A stretch of 64,000 bases of DNA, taken from Mycobacterium sp. HUMS_12744610 (GTDB lineage: Bacteria > Actinomycetota > Actinomycetes > Mycobacteriales > Mycobacteriaceae). A model generated the notes under the pieces. It did no database searches, was not told the DNA's origin, and saw nothing but the letters and a program-made list of their open reading frames with translations. The translations under genes and the position numbers were made by a program. This document shows positions 36,024 to 44,683 of this stretch, one piece after another; position 1 is the first letter of the stretch; the number at the start of each line of letters is the position of its first letter. The stretch covers positions 1,054,001-1,118,000 of the forward strand of contig NZ_JBGEDP010000001.1 in NCBI RefSeq assembly GCF_041206865.1, given 5' to 3'.

Positions 36024-36348
36024 CCAGTTGTTGCTCCAGCCGGCGGATCTGCCGGCTCAACGACGGTTGCGCGACGCGCAACGCGGTCGCGGCGCGGCCG
36101 AAGTGCCGGTGTTCGGCGACCACCACGAAGTACCCGACCAGCCGCAGATCGAGGTCGATGACGGGCGATACCGATTCGGTCATGCGGGCAGTGTAACGGC
36201 GCCGGCTGTCCTTGTCCGCCTCGAAGTGCGCGCGGACGTGCGGTCATGTCGATTCGGTATCGCGTCATAGGAATCGGGTCTTGGACAGTCGGGCCGCCGG
36301 GTCCGTTGACTGGAAGTCGCGAATACGCACACGACGAAAGGGAATGCC

Positions 36349-37242
36349 ATGCATGTCTTTGTGACGGGCGCGAGCGGACACATCGGTTCGGCCGTCGTCG
36401 ACGAACTCGTGCACGCGGGGCATCAGGTCACCGGGCTTGCCCGCTCCGACGAGTCGGCCGCCGCGCTGGCGGCGAAGGGTGTCCGGGTCCACCGCGGCGA
36501 CCTCGACGACATCGACGGCCTGCGGTCCGCCGCCGCGGCGTCCGACGGCGTCATCCACCTCGCGTTCAAGCACGACTTCGACGACTTCGTGGGCGCCGCC
36601 GAGACCGACCTGCGCGCCGTGCAGGCGATGGGTGAGGCGCTCGTCGGGTCCGACCGCCCGCTCGTCAGCACCTCGGGAACCCTGCTTCTCTCGCTGATCG
36701 GGGACGGCGGTCTCGGCACGGAACAGGTCACGCTGCCGGGTGGGCCGCGCGTCGACTCCGAGAACGCCGTGATCGCACTGGCCGAGCGCGGGGTGCGCTC
36801 GTCGGTCATCCGGCTTTCGCCGCTGGTGCACAGCAACCTCGACCACCACGGCTTCGCCCACCATCTGATCGGCGTCGCCCGTGAGACCGGCAAGTCCGCC
36901 TACATCGGCGACGGCTCCAATCGCTGGCCCGCCGTCCACACGCTCGACGCCGCGCGCCTGTACCGGTTGGCAGTCGAAAATGCGCCTGCGGGAACGCGTT
37001 TGCACGGTGTAGCCGACGAAGGGGTGCCGTTTCGCGACATCGCAGCCGTCATCGGCCGCCACCTGGACGTGCCGACGGTCGGTATCCCCGCCGAAGAAGC
37101 CGGTCACTTCGGCTTTCTGGCGCTCTTCGCGGCGCTGGACAACCCGGCGTCGAACGCGCTGACGCAGAAGGTCCTCGAGTGGCGGCCTGAGGGTCCGGGG
37201 CTGCTCGAGGATCTGGACGCCGGCCACTACTTCGGCGAGTGA
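36349..37242 (+). CDS. NAD(P)-dependent epimerase/dehydratase-like SDR
   Basis: 297 residues, an atypical (extended) SDR: VTGASGHIGSAVVDEL at the N terminus, then IHLAFKHDFDDF, and RWPAVHTLDAARLYRLA near residue 200. This branch lacks the classical YxxxK and acts on varied substrates. It lies next to and divergent from the disrupted LysR gene, the usual arrangement of a LysR-controlled oxidoreductase, so its control may now be lost. It overlaps the following LLM oxidoreductase by 4 bp. Confidence 0.87.
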   Translation: MHVFVTGASGHIGSAVVDELVHAGHQVTGLARSDESAAALAAKGVRVHRGDLDDIDGLRSAAAASDGVIHLAFKHDFDDFVGAAETDLRAVQAMGEALVGSDRPLVSTSGTLLLSLIGDGGLGTEQVTLPGGPRVDSENAVIALAERGVRSSVIRLSPLVHSNLDHHGFAHHLIGVARETGKSAYIGDGSNRWPAVHTLDAARLYRLAVENAPAGTRLHGVADEGVPFRDIAAVIGRHLDVPTVGIPAEEAGHFGFLALFAALDNPASNALTQKVLEWRPEGPGLLEDLDAGHYFGE

Positions 37243-38159
37243 GCGGACCCGTGGCCGACGCGGTCGTCGACGCGTCCCGAAAAGCGCTGGGGCCGGTGGG
37301 TGTTTGCCTGCCGGTCTCCTTCACCGACCCACTGTCGATCGAGCGCCAGCGGGCGGCGGTGGGCAGCCTGGAGCGGGCCGGATACCGCGCGGTGTGGACC
37401 AACGAGGTGATCGGCAAGGACGCCCTCGTGCAACTCGCCATGCTGGCGAGCGCCACCGAGCGCATGGTGTTCGGCACCTGCATCGCCAACGTCTGGGCCC
37501 GGTCGCCGCAGACCATGCATGCCGCGGCGGCCCAACTCGCGCAGGCGTTTCCGGGCCGTTTCGTGCTGGGCCTGGGAATCGGGTATCCGGAGCAGGCGGC
37601 CAGCGTCGGCCGGGAATTCGGGCGCCCGCTGGCCACCATGCGTGACTACCTCGACGGAATGGATGCCCCCACCTGGCCGCCGGCGCCCGACGCCGCCTAC
37701 GTGCGCATCGTCGCCGCCAACGGCCCGAAGATGATGGCGCTGGCCGGGCAGCGAGCCGACGGGGCGGTGCCGGCGTTGTTCCCCGCGGAGTTCACCGCGC
37801 ACGCCCGCCGGGTGCTCGGCCCGGACAAGCTCCTCGTTGTCGGCGTGTCCGTGGTGGGCGGCGGCTCCGGGGATCCGAAAGCGGCCGCGCGCGAGTTGCT
37901 GTCGGCGAGGTTGTCGATGCCCTCCTACGCGGCCAGGCTGTCGGAGCTGGGCTACTCCGCCGGCGACATCGACGGGGTCACCGGCCGCCTGGTGGATGCC
38001 ATCGTGGCCTACGGCGACCCGCCGGCGGTCGCGGCCAAGGTGCGCGAGCACCTGGACGCCGGCGCCGACCACGTGACGCTGCTGCCGGAGATCGGCGGCG
38101 ACTTCGCCACCGCCGTGACGCAACTCGAATCGCTGGCCCCGGCCCTGGCCACCCTGTAG
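37239..38159 (+). CDS. LLM-class F420-dependent oxidoreductase (second)
   Basis: 306 residues from GTG 37239 (GTGA overlap with the SDR stop). LLM blocks present are ERAGYRAVWTNEVIGKD, TERMVFGTCIANVWAR and FPGRFVLGLGIGYPEQA. It is clearly distinct in sequence from the LLM protein at 31550. Coupling to the SDR suggests two consecutive redox steps. Substrate unknown. Confidence 0.88.
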   Translation: MSGPVADAVVDASRKALGPVGVCLPVSFTDPLSIERQRAAVGSLERAGYRAVWTNEVIGKDALVQLAMLASATERMVFGTCIANVWARSPQTMHAAAAQLAQAFPGRFVLGLGIGYPEQAASVGREFGRPLATMRDYLDGMDAPTWPPAPDAAYVRIVAANGPKMMALAGQRADGAVPALFPAEFTAHARRVLGPDKLLVVGVSVVGGGSGDPKAAARELLSARLSMPSYAARLSELGYSAGDIDGVTGRLVDAIVAYGDPPAVAAKVREHLDAGADHVTLLPEIGGDFATAVTQLESLAPALATL

Positions 38160-38194
38160 CCGCCCCGCCCCCGGGCGAATAGGATTGCCCGGTG

Positions 38195-38617
38195 ATGAAC
38201 CCCCAGCGAGTCGCCGACGAAATCGAAATCGCCGCCCTGCTCCATAGATACGCCCGGGCCGTCGATTCCAAGGACTGGGCTTTGTATCAGTCGGTGTTCA
38301 CCGACGATGCGCACATCGACTACTCGTCGGCGGGCGCCGCCGCGGGCCCCCGCGACGAGGTGGCCGAGTGGCTGGCGGAGGGCTTCGGCGCGATTCCGAT
38401 GTCTATGCACTACATCACCAACGTGGAAGTCCTTGCACTCGAGGGTGATACGGCGACAGTGCGGGCGATGTTCTACAACCCGATGCAGTTGCCGGGCATG
38501 GCGGAGCTCAGCTATTGCGGCGGCTACTACCACCACGAGTTGGTCCGCACGGCCGACGGATGGCGCAGTCGAAACCTGCGCGAGGAGAACGTGTGGTTCG
38601 TCAACGCGCCGGGCTAG
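38195..38617 (+). CDS. SnoaL-like / NTF2-fold protein
   Basis: 140 residues from ATG 38195 (GTG 38192 also possible). It has the NTF2-like pattern of small cone-shaped proteins: IAALLHRYARAVDSKDWALYQSVFTDDA with conserved Tyr/Arg/Asp positions, a central MHYITNVEV, and a C-terminal GWRSRNLREENVWF. Members include ketosteroid isomerase- and scytalone dehydratase-like enzymes, so isomerisation or dehydration is possible. Its end overlaps the convergent amidohydrolase end by 4 bp. Confidence 0.85.
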   Translation: MNPQRVADEIEIAALLHRYARAVDSKDWALYQSVFTDDAHIDYSSAGAAAGPRDEVAEWLAEGFGAIPMSMHYITNVEVLALEGDTATVRAMFYNPMQLPGMAELSYCGGYYHHELVRTADGWRSRNLREENVWFVNAPG

Positions 38618-39875
38618 GTCAGGCCGGCGACCCGCTTCTGCTCGTAGCGCCGAGCCCACTCGGCGCGTGAGCGGATCGACACGTCGACGTCTACCGCCTT
38701 GGCGCGCAAAGCCTTCACCGTCGCCCGCTCGCGGGCCGTGCGGGCGAACGGGTCCCAGCCGAAGAACCGGCAGGCGTTGGCCCAGGTGATCTTGTCGATG
38801 TCGGTGTCGTCGGCGCCGGCGGCGGTCAGCTCGGCCAGCACCTGTTCGGGCGCATCGGGCCAGAAGCAATCCGAGTGCGGGTAGTCGCACTCCCAGGCGA
38901 TGATGTCGATGCCGATCTCGTGGCGCAGCCGCAACGAGGTCTTGTCGGTGACGTAGCACGCCAGCGAATGCTCGCGGAACACCTCGCTGGGCAGCTTGTC
39001 GCCGAAGTCGCGGCGCAGCCATTTCTGGTTGGTGTAGTGACGGTCGCTGCGGTCCAGGTAGAACGGGATCCAGCCGATGCCGCCCTCGGAGAACGCGAAC
39101 TTCAGGTCGGGATACTTGCGCATCGCCGGGCCCCACAGCAGGTCCTGGGCGCACATCGCCGAAACCTGGGTGGCCAGGATGATCAGATTGTCGATCGGCG
39201 CGTCGGGCGCCATGCTGATCGCGCCGAAGCCGGTGCCGATGTGCAGGCACATCACCACGTTCTGCTCGGACAGGGCCGAGAAGACCGAGCCCCAGTAGTC
39301 GTCGTCGTGGTAGCTCGGAAGCCCTTCCAGGTGCGGCAGTTCGGGCATGGTGACCGCGCGGCAGCCCTTGGCCGCCACCCGGCGGATCTCGGCGCACATG
39401 GCCTGCGGGCTCCATGTCGGCAGGATGGCGATCGGGATGAACCGGTCCGGATACGAGCCGGCCCATTCGTCGATGTGCCAGTCGTTGTAGGCCGACACCA
39501 TCGCCAGGGTGGCCTCCTCGCGGTGCATGTTGAGGTGGCGCGCGGAGAACCCGGTGAACGTCGGGAAGCACATCGAGGCCAGGATGCCGTTGCGGTTCAT
39601 GTCGCGCACGCGCTCGTGGACGTCGTAGACCCCGGGGCGCATCTCGGCGAAACCGGCCGGGTCACGGCCCCATTCCTCGGCGGGCCACGACACCACGGCG
39701 TTCAGGCCGCTGACGCCCTGGGGCCGGCCCTGGTACACCCACTGGTCGACGCCCTTGTCGTCGGTCACGACGACCGGGGCCTCGGCACGGTACTTGCCGG
39801 GCACGTGAGGAACATGTCCGGCGGCTCGACGACGTGGTCATCGATGCTCACCAGGATCAGGTCATCGGCGTTCAT
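38614..39875 (-). pseudogene. Metal-dependent amidohydrolase with a frameshift near its N terminus
   Basis: The main frame (39804-38614, up to 396 residues) has the TIM-barrel amidohydrolase/ACMSD-type pattern, including VVMCLHIGTGFG, KFAFSEGGIGWIP and WECDYPHSDCFWP. The natural start is ATG 39875, 19 bp behind the ferredoxin gene. The first 23 or so codons include the metal-binding DDH and VVEPPDMF, but they are in a different frame. The shift is near 39803-39808, where about four bases seem to be missing between DMFL and VPGKYRA. Initiation at the internal GTG 39804 would give a protein lacking the N-terminal metal ligands. Either the gene is dead or there is a sequence error. Confidence 0.75.
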
Positions 39876-39894
39876 GAACTGCCGCCTCTCCGGA

Positions 39895-40230
39895 TTATTC
39901 GTAGTGGACCGTGACCGACGGTGTGTCGGGCACGCCCTGGCAGGTCAGGATGTACCCCTCGGCCACCTCGTCGTCCTCGAGCGCGTCGTTGACCCGCATG
40001 GTCGCGTGGCCCTCGACGAGCCTGGCCATGCAGGTGCCGCAGTTGCCGGCCTCGCAACTGAACGGCGGCTCGAGGCCGGCTCGCCGCGCGCTTTCCAGCA
40101 GCGTCTCGCCGGGGACCCGCGGCACCGAAACCTTCTTGCGGTCGAGGTGGATCGTCACCGTGCCCGGCTCGGCACCGTTGGATGCTGGATTCGTCACTGT
40201 GTCCTCGATGATCGCGGTGACCGTCGCCAT
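39895..40230 (-). CDS. Plant-type 2Fe-2S ferredoxin
   Basis: 111 residues from ATG 40230. An N-terminal extension of about 30 residues precedes a 2Fe-2S domain with SCEAGNCGTCMARL (three cluster Cys) and ILTCQG (the fourth). It resembles the C-terminal domain of KshB/PaaE-type reductases but stands alone, so it needs a separate reductase. It heads a minus-strand pair with the amidohydrolase and shares a palindromic promoter with the divergent acyl-CoA ligase operon. A ferredoxin here implies an oxygenase step, though none is encoded in the island. Confidence 0.9.
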   Translation of the reverse strand: MATVTAIIEDTVTNPASNGAEPGTVTIHLDRKKVSVPRVPGETLLESARRAGLEPPFSCEAGNCGTCMARLVEGHATMRVNDALEDDEVAEGYILTCQGVPDTPSVTVHYE

Positions 40231-40264
40231 GACCGCCCCTCCCGTACTTGCGTTCTTCAGTATA

Positions 40265-40279
40265 GAGAATACTATTCTC
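40265..40279. promoter_or_regulatory. Shared palindromic operator, site A
   Basis: GAGAATACTATTCTC (6-3-6 inverted repeat) lies between the divergent ferredoxin (start 40230) and acyl-CoA ligase (start 40332) genes. On the minus strand it abuts a TATACT hexamer well placed as a -10 box for the ferredoxin. Nearly the same sequence recurs at 47271-47285 and 48259-48273, consensus GAGAATA-NN-RTTCTC. Confidence 0.75.
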
Positions 40280-40331
40280 GTCAGCCGATAGGATCCTCTC
40301 TCCGACGGTCGGACTGCTGGAAGGAACGGAC

Positions 40332-41747
40332 GTGACCGAGCCGGCAGCGCTCGTGTTCGAGGAGCGGCGCTTCAGCGCGCCGCAACTCGACGCGCTGGCC
40401 GCCGGGCTGGCCGCCACACTCGAGAAAAGGGGTGTCGCCGCTGGCCAGCGGGTCGCGGTGATGTCATCCAATCGGCCGGAATTCGTCGCCGCGCTGTTGG
40501 CGATCTGGCGGCTGGGTGCTACCGCGGTGCTCGTGAGTCCCGCGTGGAAACGCGACGAGGTCGACCACGCACTCGCGCTGGCCGGCCCGGCGCACGCCGT
40601 CGGTGACCATCCCGTGCTGGCCGGCCTGATGCCGATGCTGCATCTGGACGAACCGATCACCCCGACCGAGCCGGTCGCCCGGGCGCTGCCGCCCCCCGCC
40701 GACGCGGTCCTGGTCTTCAGCTCGGGCACCACCGGCCTGCCGAAGGCCGTCCGGCACACCCACGCCGCGCTGGACGAGGCCGTCGGGCATTGGCGCCGGG
40801 CGCTGCGGCTGACCGGCCGCGACCGCATCCAGGTCGTCACGCCGCCGTCCCACATCCTCGGCCTGCTCAACATCGTCACCGCGCTGCGGGCCGGTACCCA
40901 GATCCGGTTGCATCCGCGATTCGACGTCGACACCATGCTGTACCACATCGAAAACGACCGCATCACAGTGGAAATGGCGGTCGCTCCCATCGCGCTGGCG
41001 ATCGCCTCGCACCCCCGGCTCGAGTCCTACGACCTGTCGTCGCTGCGCTTCATCATGTGGGGCGCCACGCCGGTGACCGTCAGCGTCGCCGAAACGGTGA
41101 CCCGACGCACCGGCGTGGGCTGGGTGCCGGCCTACGGCACGACCGAACTGCCCGTCATCGCCTGCAATCCGGTCGACGGGGCCCGCCTCGACACCGTCGG
41201 GCGGCCGGTGCCCGGGGTGGAAGTTCGGGTGGTCTCGATGGACACCGGCGAGCCGGTCTGCCCGGGGGAGGTCGGCGAAATCCAGGCCCGCTCCGCCTCG
41301 TTGATGGCCGGGTACCTGCCGCCGGAGGCGACCGCCGAGGCGTTTCACGACGGCTGGTACCGGACGGGTGACGTCGGCTGGCTTGACACCGGCGGTTGGC
41401 TGCGGATCACCGACCGTCTCAAGGAGATGATCAAGGTGCGCGGCTTCCAGGTCGCCCCCGCCGAGGTCGAGACGGTGCTGCACGGTCATCCGGCCGTCAA
41501 GGACTGCGCGGTGTTCGGTGTTCCGGACGGGATCAACGGCGAAGCCATCGTCGCCGCCGTCGCGGCGTGCGCCCCCATAGATACGGCGGCGGTCGCCGCC
41601 GAACTCACCGACCGGGTCGAGCAGCGGCTAGCGTCCTACAAACGCGTGAGCCGCGTCGTGTTCGTGCCCGATATCCCGCGCCTGCCCTCGGGCAAGGTAC
41701 TGCGCCGAGTTCTCAAGGAGCGCCATGGATGTACGTCTGACAGCTGA
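40332..41747 (+). CDS. Acyl-CoA synthetase (FadD-type)
   Basis: 471 residues from GTG 40332, with GGAAGGA upstream. AMP-binding enzyme with P-loop VFSSGTTGLPKAV, A5 region AYGTTELPV, YRTGDVGW, and C-terminal Lys in PRLPSGKVLRRVL. It is at the short end for FadD proteins (missing some N-terminal sequence), and nothing indicates the FAAL-specific insertion, so CoA ligation is expected. It starts the fadD-ACAD-ACAD-hydratase operon and overlaps the first dehydrogenase by 23 bp. Confidence 0.92.
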   Translation: MTEPAALVFEERRFSAPQLDALAAGLAATLEKRGVAAGQRVAVMSSNRPEFVAALLAIWRLGATAVLVSPAWKRDEVDHALALAGPAHAVGDHPVLAGLMPMLHLDEPITPTEPVARALPPPADAVLVFSSGTTGLPKAVRHTHAALDEAVGHWRRALRLTGRDRIQVVTPPSHILGLLNIVTALRAGTQIRLHPRFDVDTMLYHIENDRITVEMAVAPIALAIASHPRLESYDLSSLRFIMWGATPVTVSVAETVTRRTGVGWVPAYGTTELPVIACNPVDGARLDTVGRPVPGVEVRVVSMDTGEPVCPGEVGEIQARSASLMAGYLPPEATAEAFHDGWYRTGDVGWLDTGGWLRITDRLKEMIKVRGFQVAPAEVETVLHGHPAVKDCAVFGVPDGINGEAIVAAVAACAPIDTAAVAAELTDRVEQRLASYKRVSRVVFVPDIPRLPSGKVLRRVLKERHGCTSDS

Positions 41748-42630
41748 ACAGCAGCAACTGCGCGACGCCGCCGCCAAGCTGGCCGACGACCTCGGGCCGG
41801 GGTCGGTCCAGGATCTCGACGACGATGGGCGAATCTCCCGCCTGGACAGGCAGGTTGCGGCGACCGGATGGCGCGCGCTGCGCTCCGACGGCGCGTCCGG
41901 TGTCGAGGTGGCCATCGTCGCCGAGGAATTCGGGCGCCGCCTGCTCGACGCGCCCTTCCTCGGGCCGGTGCTGGCCGACGATCTGGCCCGCCACGTCGGT
42001 GCCGACAGTGGGGGAGCCACGGTAGGTGGCGACGGATGGGCCGTCGACGCGCGGGGATGTGAACGCGCCCTTATGCTCTCGAGCGGCACCGTATTGGTGG
42101 CGGAGGCCGGCGAGTCCCGCACCGGTGCGGATCTGACCCGGGCCGAAGCGAGTCTGACGGGGGAGCCGACTGTGCTCGGCGAGATCTCCGACGACGATGC
42201 CGCACGATGGCTGGCGCTCGCGCTGGCCACCACGTCGGCCGATCTGGTCGGAATCGCCCGGGGCGCGCACGGCGTCTCCTGCGACTACGCGAAAATCCGC
42301 GAACAATACGGCAAGGCGATCGGGTCCTATCAGGCCGTCGCGCACCTGCTGGCCGAAAGCCTCGCCCTGATCGAAGGTTCGGTCAGCATCTCCCGACATG
42401 CCGCGTGGGGGGTCGACGAACTGCCGCCGACCGAAGCCATCCGGGCCGCCCGGATCGCCAAGGTCTACTGCGCCCGAGCCGCCCGCACCGTCTGCGAGAC
42501 CGCGATCCAGGTGCACGGCGGCATCGGCAATACCTGGGACTGCCTGGTGCACGTCTACCTGCGCCGGGCGCTGACCTCCACCGAACTGTGGCCCGTCGCG
42601 CTGAAGGAGATCGACTTTGGACTTTCGTGA
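41725..42630 (+). CDS. Acyl-CoA dehydrogenase, first subunit of a pair
   Basis: 301 residues, shorter than a complete acyl-CoA dehydrogenase (about 380). It retains C-terminal elements REQYGKAIGSYQAVAHLLAE and VHGGIGNTWD but has a weak middle domain. It overlaps the ligase gene upstream and the second dehydrogenase gene downstream (14 bp). Mycobacteria often make alpha2beta2 dehydrogenases from two unlike half-active chains (as in ChsE-type enzymes of sterol side-chain breakdown). This gene pair has that look. Confidence 0.88.
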   Translation: MDVRLTAEQQQLRDAAAKLADDLGPGSVQDLDDDGRISRLDRQVAATGWRALRSDGASGVEVAIVAEEFGRRLLDAPFLGPVLADDLARHVGADSGGATVGGDGWAVDARGCERALMLSSGTVLVAEAGESRTGADLTRAEASLTGEPTVLGEISDDDAARWLALALATTSADLVGIARGAHGVSCDYAKIREQYGKAIGSYQAVAHLLAESLALIEGSVSISRHAAWGVDELPPTEAIRAARIAKVYCARAARTVCETAIQVHGGIGNTWDCLVHVYLRRALTSTELWPVALKEIDFGLS

Positions 42631-43699
42631 CTCACCCGACGAGGCGGTCTTCCGCGAACGGCTGCGAAGCTGGCTCTCGTTGCACGCCAGAGATTTTCCG
42701 AGCTCCGGTGACGAGTACTGGGCCCGCCAGGCCCAGTGGCACCAGGCCCTCTACCACGAGGGCTTCTTCGGGCTGTCGTTTCCCCGCGAGTACGGCGGTC
42801 AGGATCTGCCGCCGGTCTACGACGTCATCGTGGACGAAGAGCTGGCCCGGGCCGGCGCCCCGCCGCGCCCCAGCGTGGGCTATCTCATCTACGGCATCGG
42901 CAGGCACGCGAACGACGAGCTGCGTCGGCGATTCCTGCCGGGCATCATCGACGGGACCGAGCGGTGGTGCCAGGGGTTCAGTGAGCCCGGCGCCGGCTCG
43001 GACCTGGCCTCGCTCACGACCACCGCACGCCGCGAAGGCGACAACTACGTCATCGACGGGCACAAGATCTGGACCAGCTACTCCGACGTCGCCGACTGGT
43101 GCCTGCTGCTGGCTCGCACCGACCCCGAGGCCAAACGCCACCGGGGCCTGTCGGCGTTCATCCTCGAGATGAAACAGCCCGGGGTGCAACAGCGTCCGCT
43201 GCGCATGATCAGTGGGGTCACCAACGAGTTCGGGCAGGTCTTCTTCGACGGTGCGACGGTGCCGGTGGACCGGATGGTCGGCGCGCCCGGCGACGGCTGG
43301 GCGGTCGCCATGACCGTCGTGGGTCACGAGCGCGAACCGTCCACGCTCGGCTACGCCGCCAGGTACGGCAAGCTGGTGCGAAACCTTTTGGCGCGCAGCG
43401 GTGATTCGGTGTCCGAAGAGGTCGCGTGGGCGGCCGTTCAGTCGGAGATGCTGACCCATCACGTCCGGCGGCGGCTGTCCGAACAGCTGGACGGGGTCTC
43501 GCACGGGCCGGAGGGGTCGCTCGACAAGTTGCTGATGACCTGGGTCGAGCAGTCGGTCGGCCATGCCGCGCTGGCGGTCGCCGGCACCCGCGACCCCGAC
43601 CTGCTCGGCGCCTACCTGTACAGCCGCGCGCAGAGCGTGATGGGCGGGACGTCGCAGATACAGAAGAACATCATCGCTTCACGAATCCTGGGATTGTAG
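42617..43699 (+). CDS. Acyl-CoA dehydrogenase, second subunit of a pair
   Basis: 360 residues from a TTG start at 42617. The TTG is supported by GAAGGAG eight bases upstream and by the sequence MDFRDSPDEAVFRERL, which fits the family N terminus. The FAD/substrate region QGFSEPGAGSDLASL and the C-terminal GGTSQIQKNIIASRILGL are present. It should form a heteromer with the preceding, translationally coupled chain and introduce an alpha,beta double bond into the acyl-CoA made by the ligase. Confidence 0.9.
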   Translation: MDFRDSPDEAVFRERLRSWLSLHARDFPSSGDEYWARQAQWHQALYHEGFFGLSFPREYGGQDLPPVYDVIVDEELARAGAPPRPSVGYLIYGIGRHANDELRRRFLPGIIDGTERWCQGFSEPGAGSDLASLTTTARREGDNYVIDGHKIWTSYSDVADWCLLLARTDPEAKRHRGLSAFILEMKQPGVQQRPLRMISGVTNEFGQVFFDGATVPVDRMVGAPGDGWAVAMTVVGHEREPSTLGYAARYGKLVRNLLARSGDSVSEEVAWAAVQSEMLTHHVRRRLSEQLDGVSHGPEGSLDKLLMTWVEQSVGHAALAVAGTRDPDLLGAYLYSRAQSVMGGTSQIQKNIIASRILGL

Positions 43700-43762
43700 G
43701 AGTGATCGCGAACGCGGGCGAAGCCCGGGTGAAGCGGGTCACGACCATAGAAGGGGTCTGAC

Positions 43763-44530
43763 GTGTACGACATGCCCGACGAGATCGAGGTCCGTGCCGA
43801 AGGCGCGTTGCGGATCATCACGCTGAACCGGCCGGAGTCTCTCAACTCGGTCAACGACAACCTGCACGTCGGCCTCGCGCGGCTGTGGCAGCGGTTGACC
43901 GACGACGCCTCGGCCCGCGCGGCGGTGCTCACCGGGGCGGGCCGGGCGTTCTCGGCCGGCGGCGACTTCGCGTATCTCAAGGAGCTCTCGGAGGACGCCG
44001 CCCTGCGCGCCAAGACCATCCGCGACGGGCGCGAGATCGTGCTGGGGATGGCGCGGTGCCGAATCCCGGTGGTGGCGGCGGTCAACGGGCCCGCCGTTGG
44101 CCTGGGCTGCAGCCTGGTCGCGTTGAGCGACATCGTCTACATGGCCGAGGACGCCTACCTTGCTGACCCCCATGTGCAGGTGGGCCTGGTGGCCGCGGAC
44201 GGCGGGCCGCTCACCTGGCCGCTGCACATCAGCCTGCTGCTCGCCAAGGAATACGCGTTGACGGGCACCAGGATTCGCGCCGCGCGGGCAGTGGAACTCG
44301 GCCTGGCCAATCACGTGGTGGCCGATCCCGTCGGCGAGGCGGTGACCGCCGCCAAGAAGATCCTGGAGCTGCCCCAGCAGGCGGTCGAGAGCACCAAGCG
44401 GGTGCTCAACATCCACTTGGAGCGCGCTGTGCTGGCGAGCCTGGACTATGCGCTCTCCGCCGAGCACCAGTCGTTCACGACCGACGACTTCCGCTCGATC
44501 GTCACCAAGCTGGCGGCGGGCAAGAACTAG
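43763..44530 (+). CDS. Enoyl-CoA hydratase/isomerase family protein
   Basis: 255 residues from GTG 43763 (GAAGGGG upstream). Crotonase fold: NRPESLNSVN, oxyanion-hole segments GAGRAFSAGGDF and NGPAVGLGCSLVAL. The region expected to hold the two catalytic Glu residues reads DAYLADPHVQVGLVAADGG; the first position appears to be Asp and the second Ala/Asp. Standard hydratase activity is therefore not certain and an isomerase or hydrolase role is possible. It is the last gene of the ligase operon. Its TAG stop is part of the CTAG target of the following IS1182-family element and is preserved. Confidence 0.87.
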   Translation: MYDMPDEIEVRAEGALRIITLNRPESLNSVNDNLHVGLARLWQRLTDDASARAAVLTGAGRAFSAGGDFAYLKELSEDAALRAKTIRDGREIVLGMARCRIPVVAAVNGPAVGLGCSLVALSDIVYMAEDAYLADPHVQVGLVAADGGPLTWPLHISLLLAKEYALTGTRIRAARAVELGLANHVVADPVGEAVTAAKKILELPQQAVESTKRVLNIHLERAVLASLDYALSAEHQSFTTDDFRSIVTKLAAGKN

Positions 44531-44632
44531 GACGGCGCTGATGTAGTGACCTCCAGCAGGGCGGGGATTTCGCGGTATCGGGGTCTCGACGGCTGGGAGG
44601 GGCTTGCGCTGGCTGATATTAATGGGATCGTA

Positions 44633-44677
44633 GGTGGCCTGGTGGCCTGGTGGCCTGGTGGCCTGGTGGCCTGGTGG
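44633..44677 (+). repeat. 8-bp tandem repeat inside the IS left arm
   Basis: Five perfect copies of GGTGGCCT plus a five-base partial copy, in the non-coding DNA just downstream of the transposase stop. This type of short array is prone to length change between strains. Confidence 0.95.
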
Positions 44678-44683
44678 TCCCGA

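Larger units (their letters stand above)
33580..36183 (-). pseudogene. LysR-family regulator split by an IS1380-family element
   Basis: The N-terminal part starts at ATG 36183 (helix-turn-helix [20 protein letters not shown]) and is broken at 36024. The remainder runs 34322-33580 (LGVRLLDRTPQGTRLTEAG onwards, with the substrate-binding domain). Removing the element and one 4-bp duplication gives exactly 301 codons (300 residues), a normal LysR length, with no other lesion. The split lies between the DNA-binding helix and the linker, so no functional regulator is expected. It is divergent from an SDR at 36349, its likely former target. Confidence 0.92.

Noticed and set aside
43763..44530. Calling the crotonase-fold protein a definite enoyl-CoA hydratase
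   Set aside because: The usual two catalytic glutamates are not evident at the expected positions, so only the family is claimed.
44633..44677. CRISPR-like array
   Set aside because: The 8-bp units have no spacers; it is a simple tandem repeat. No CRISPR array or cas gene was seen in the window.
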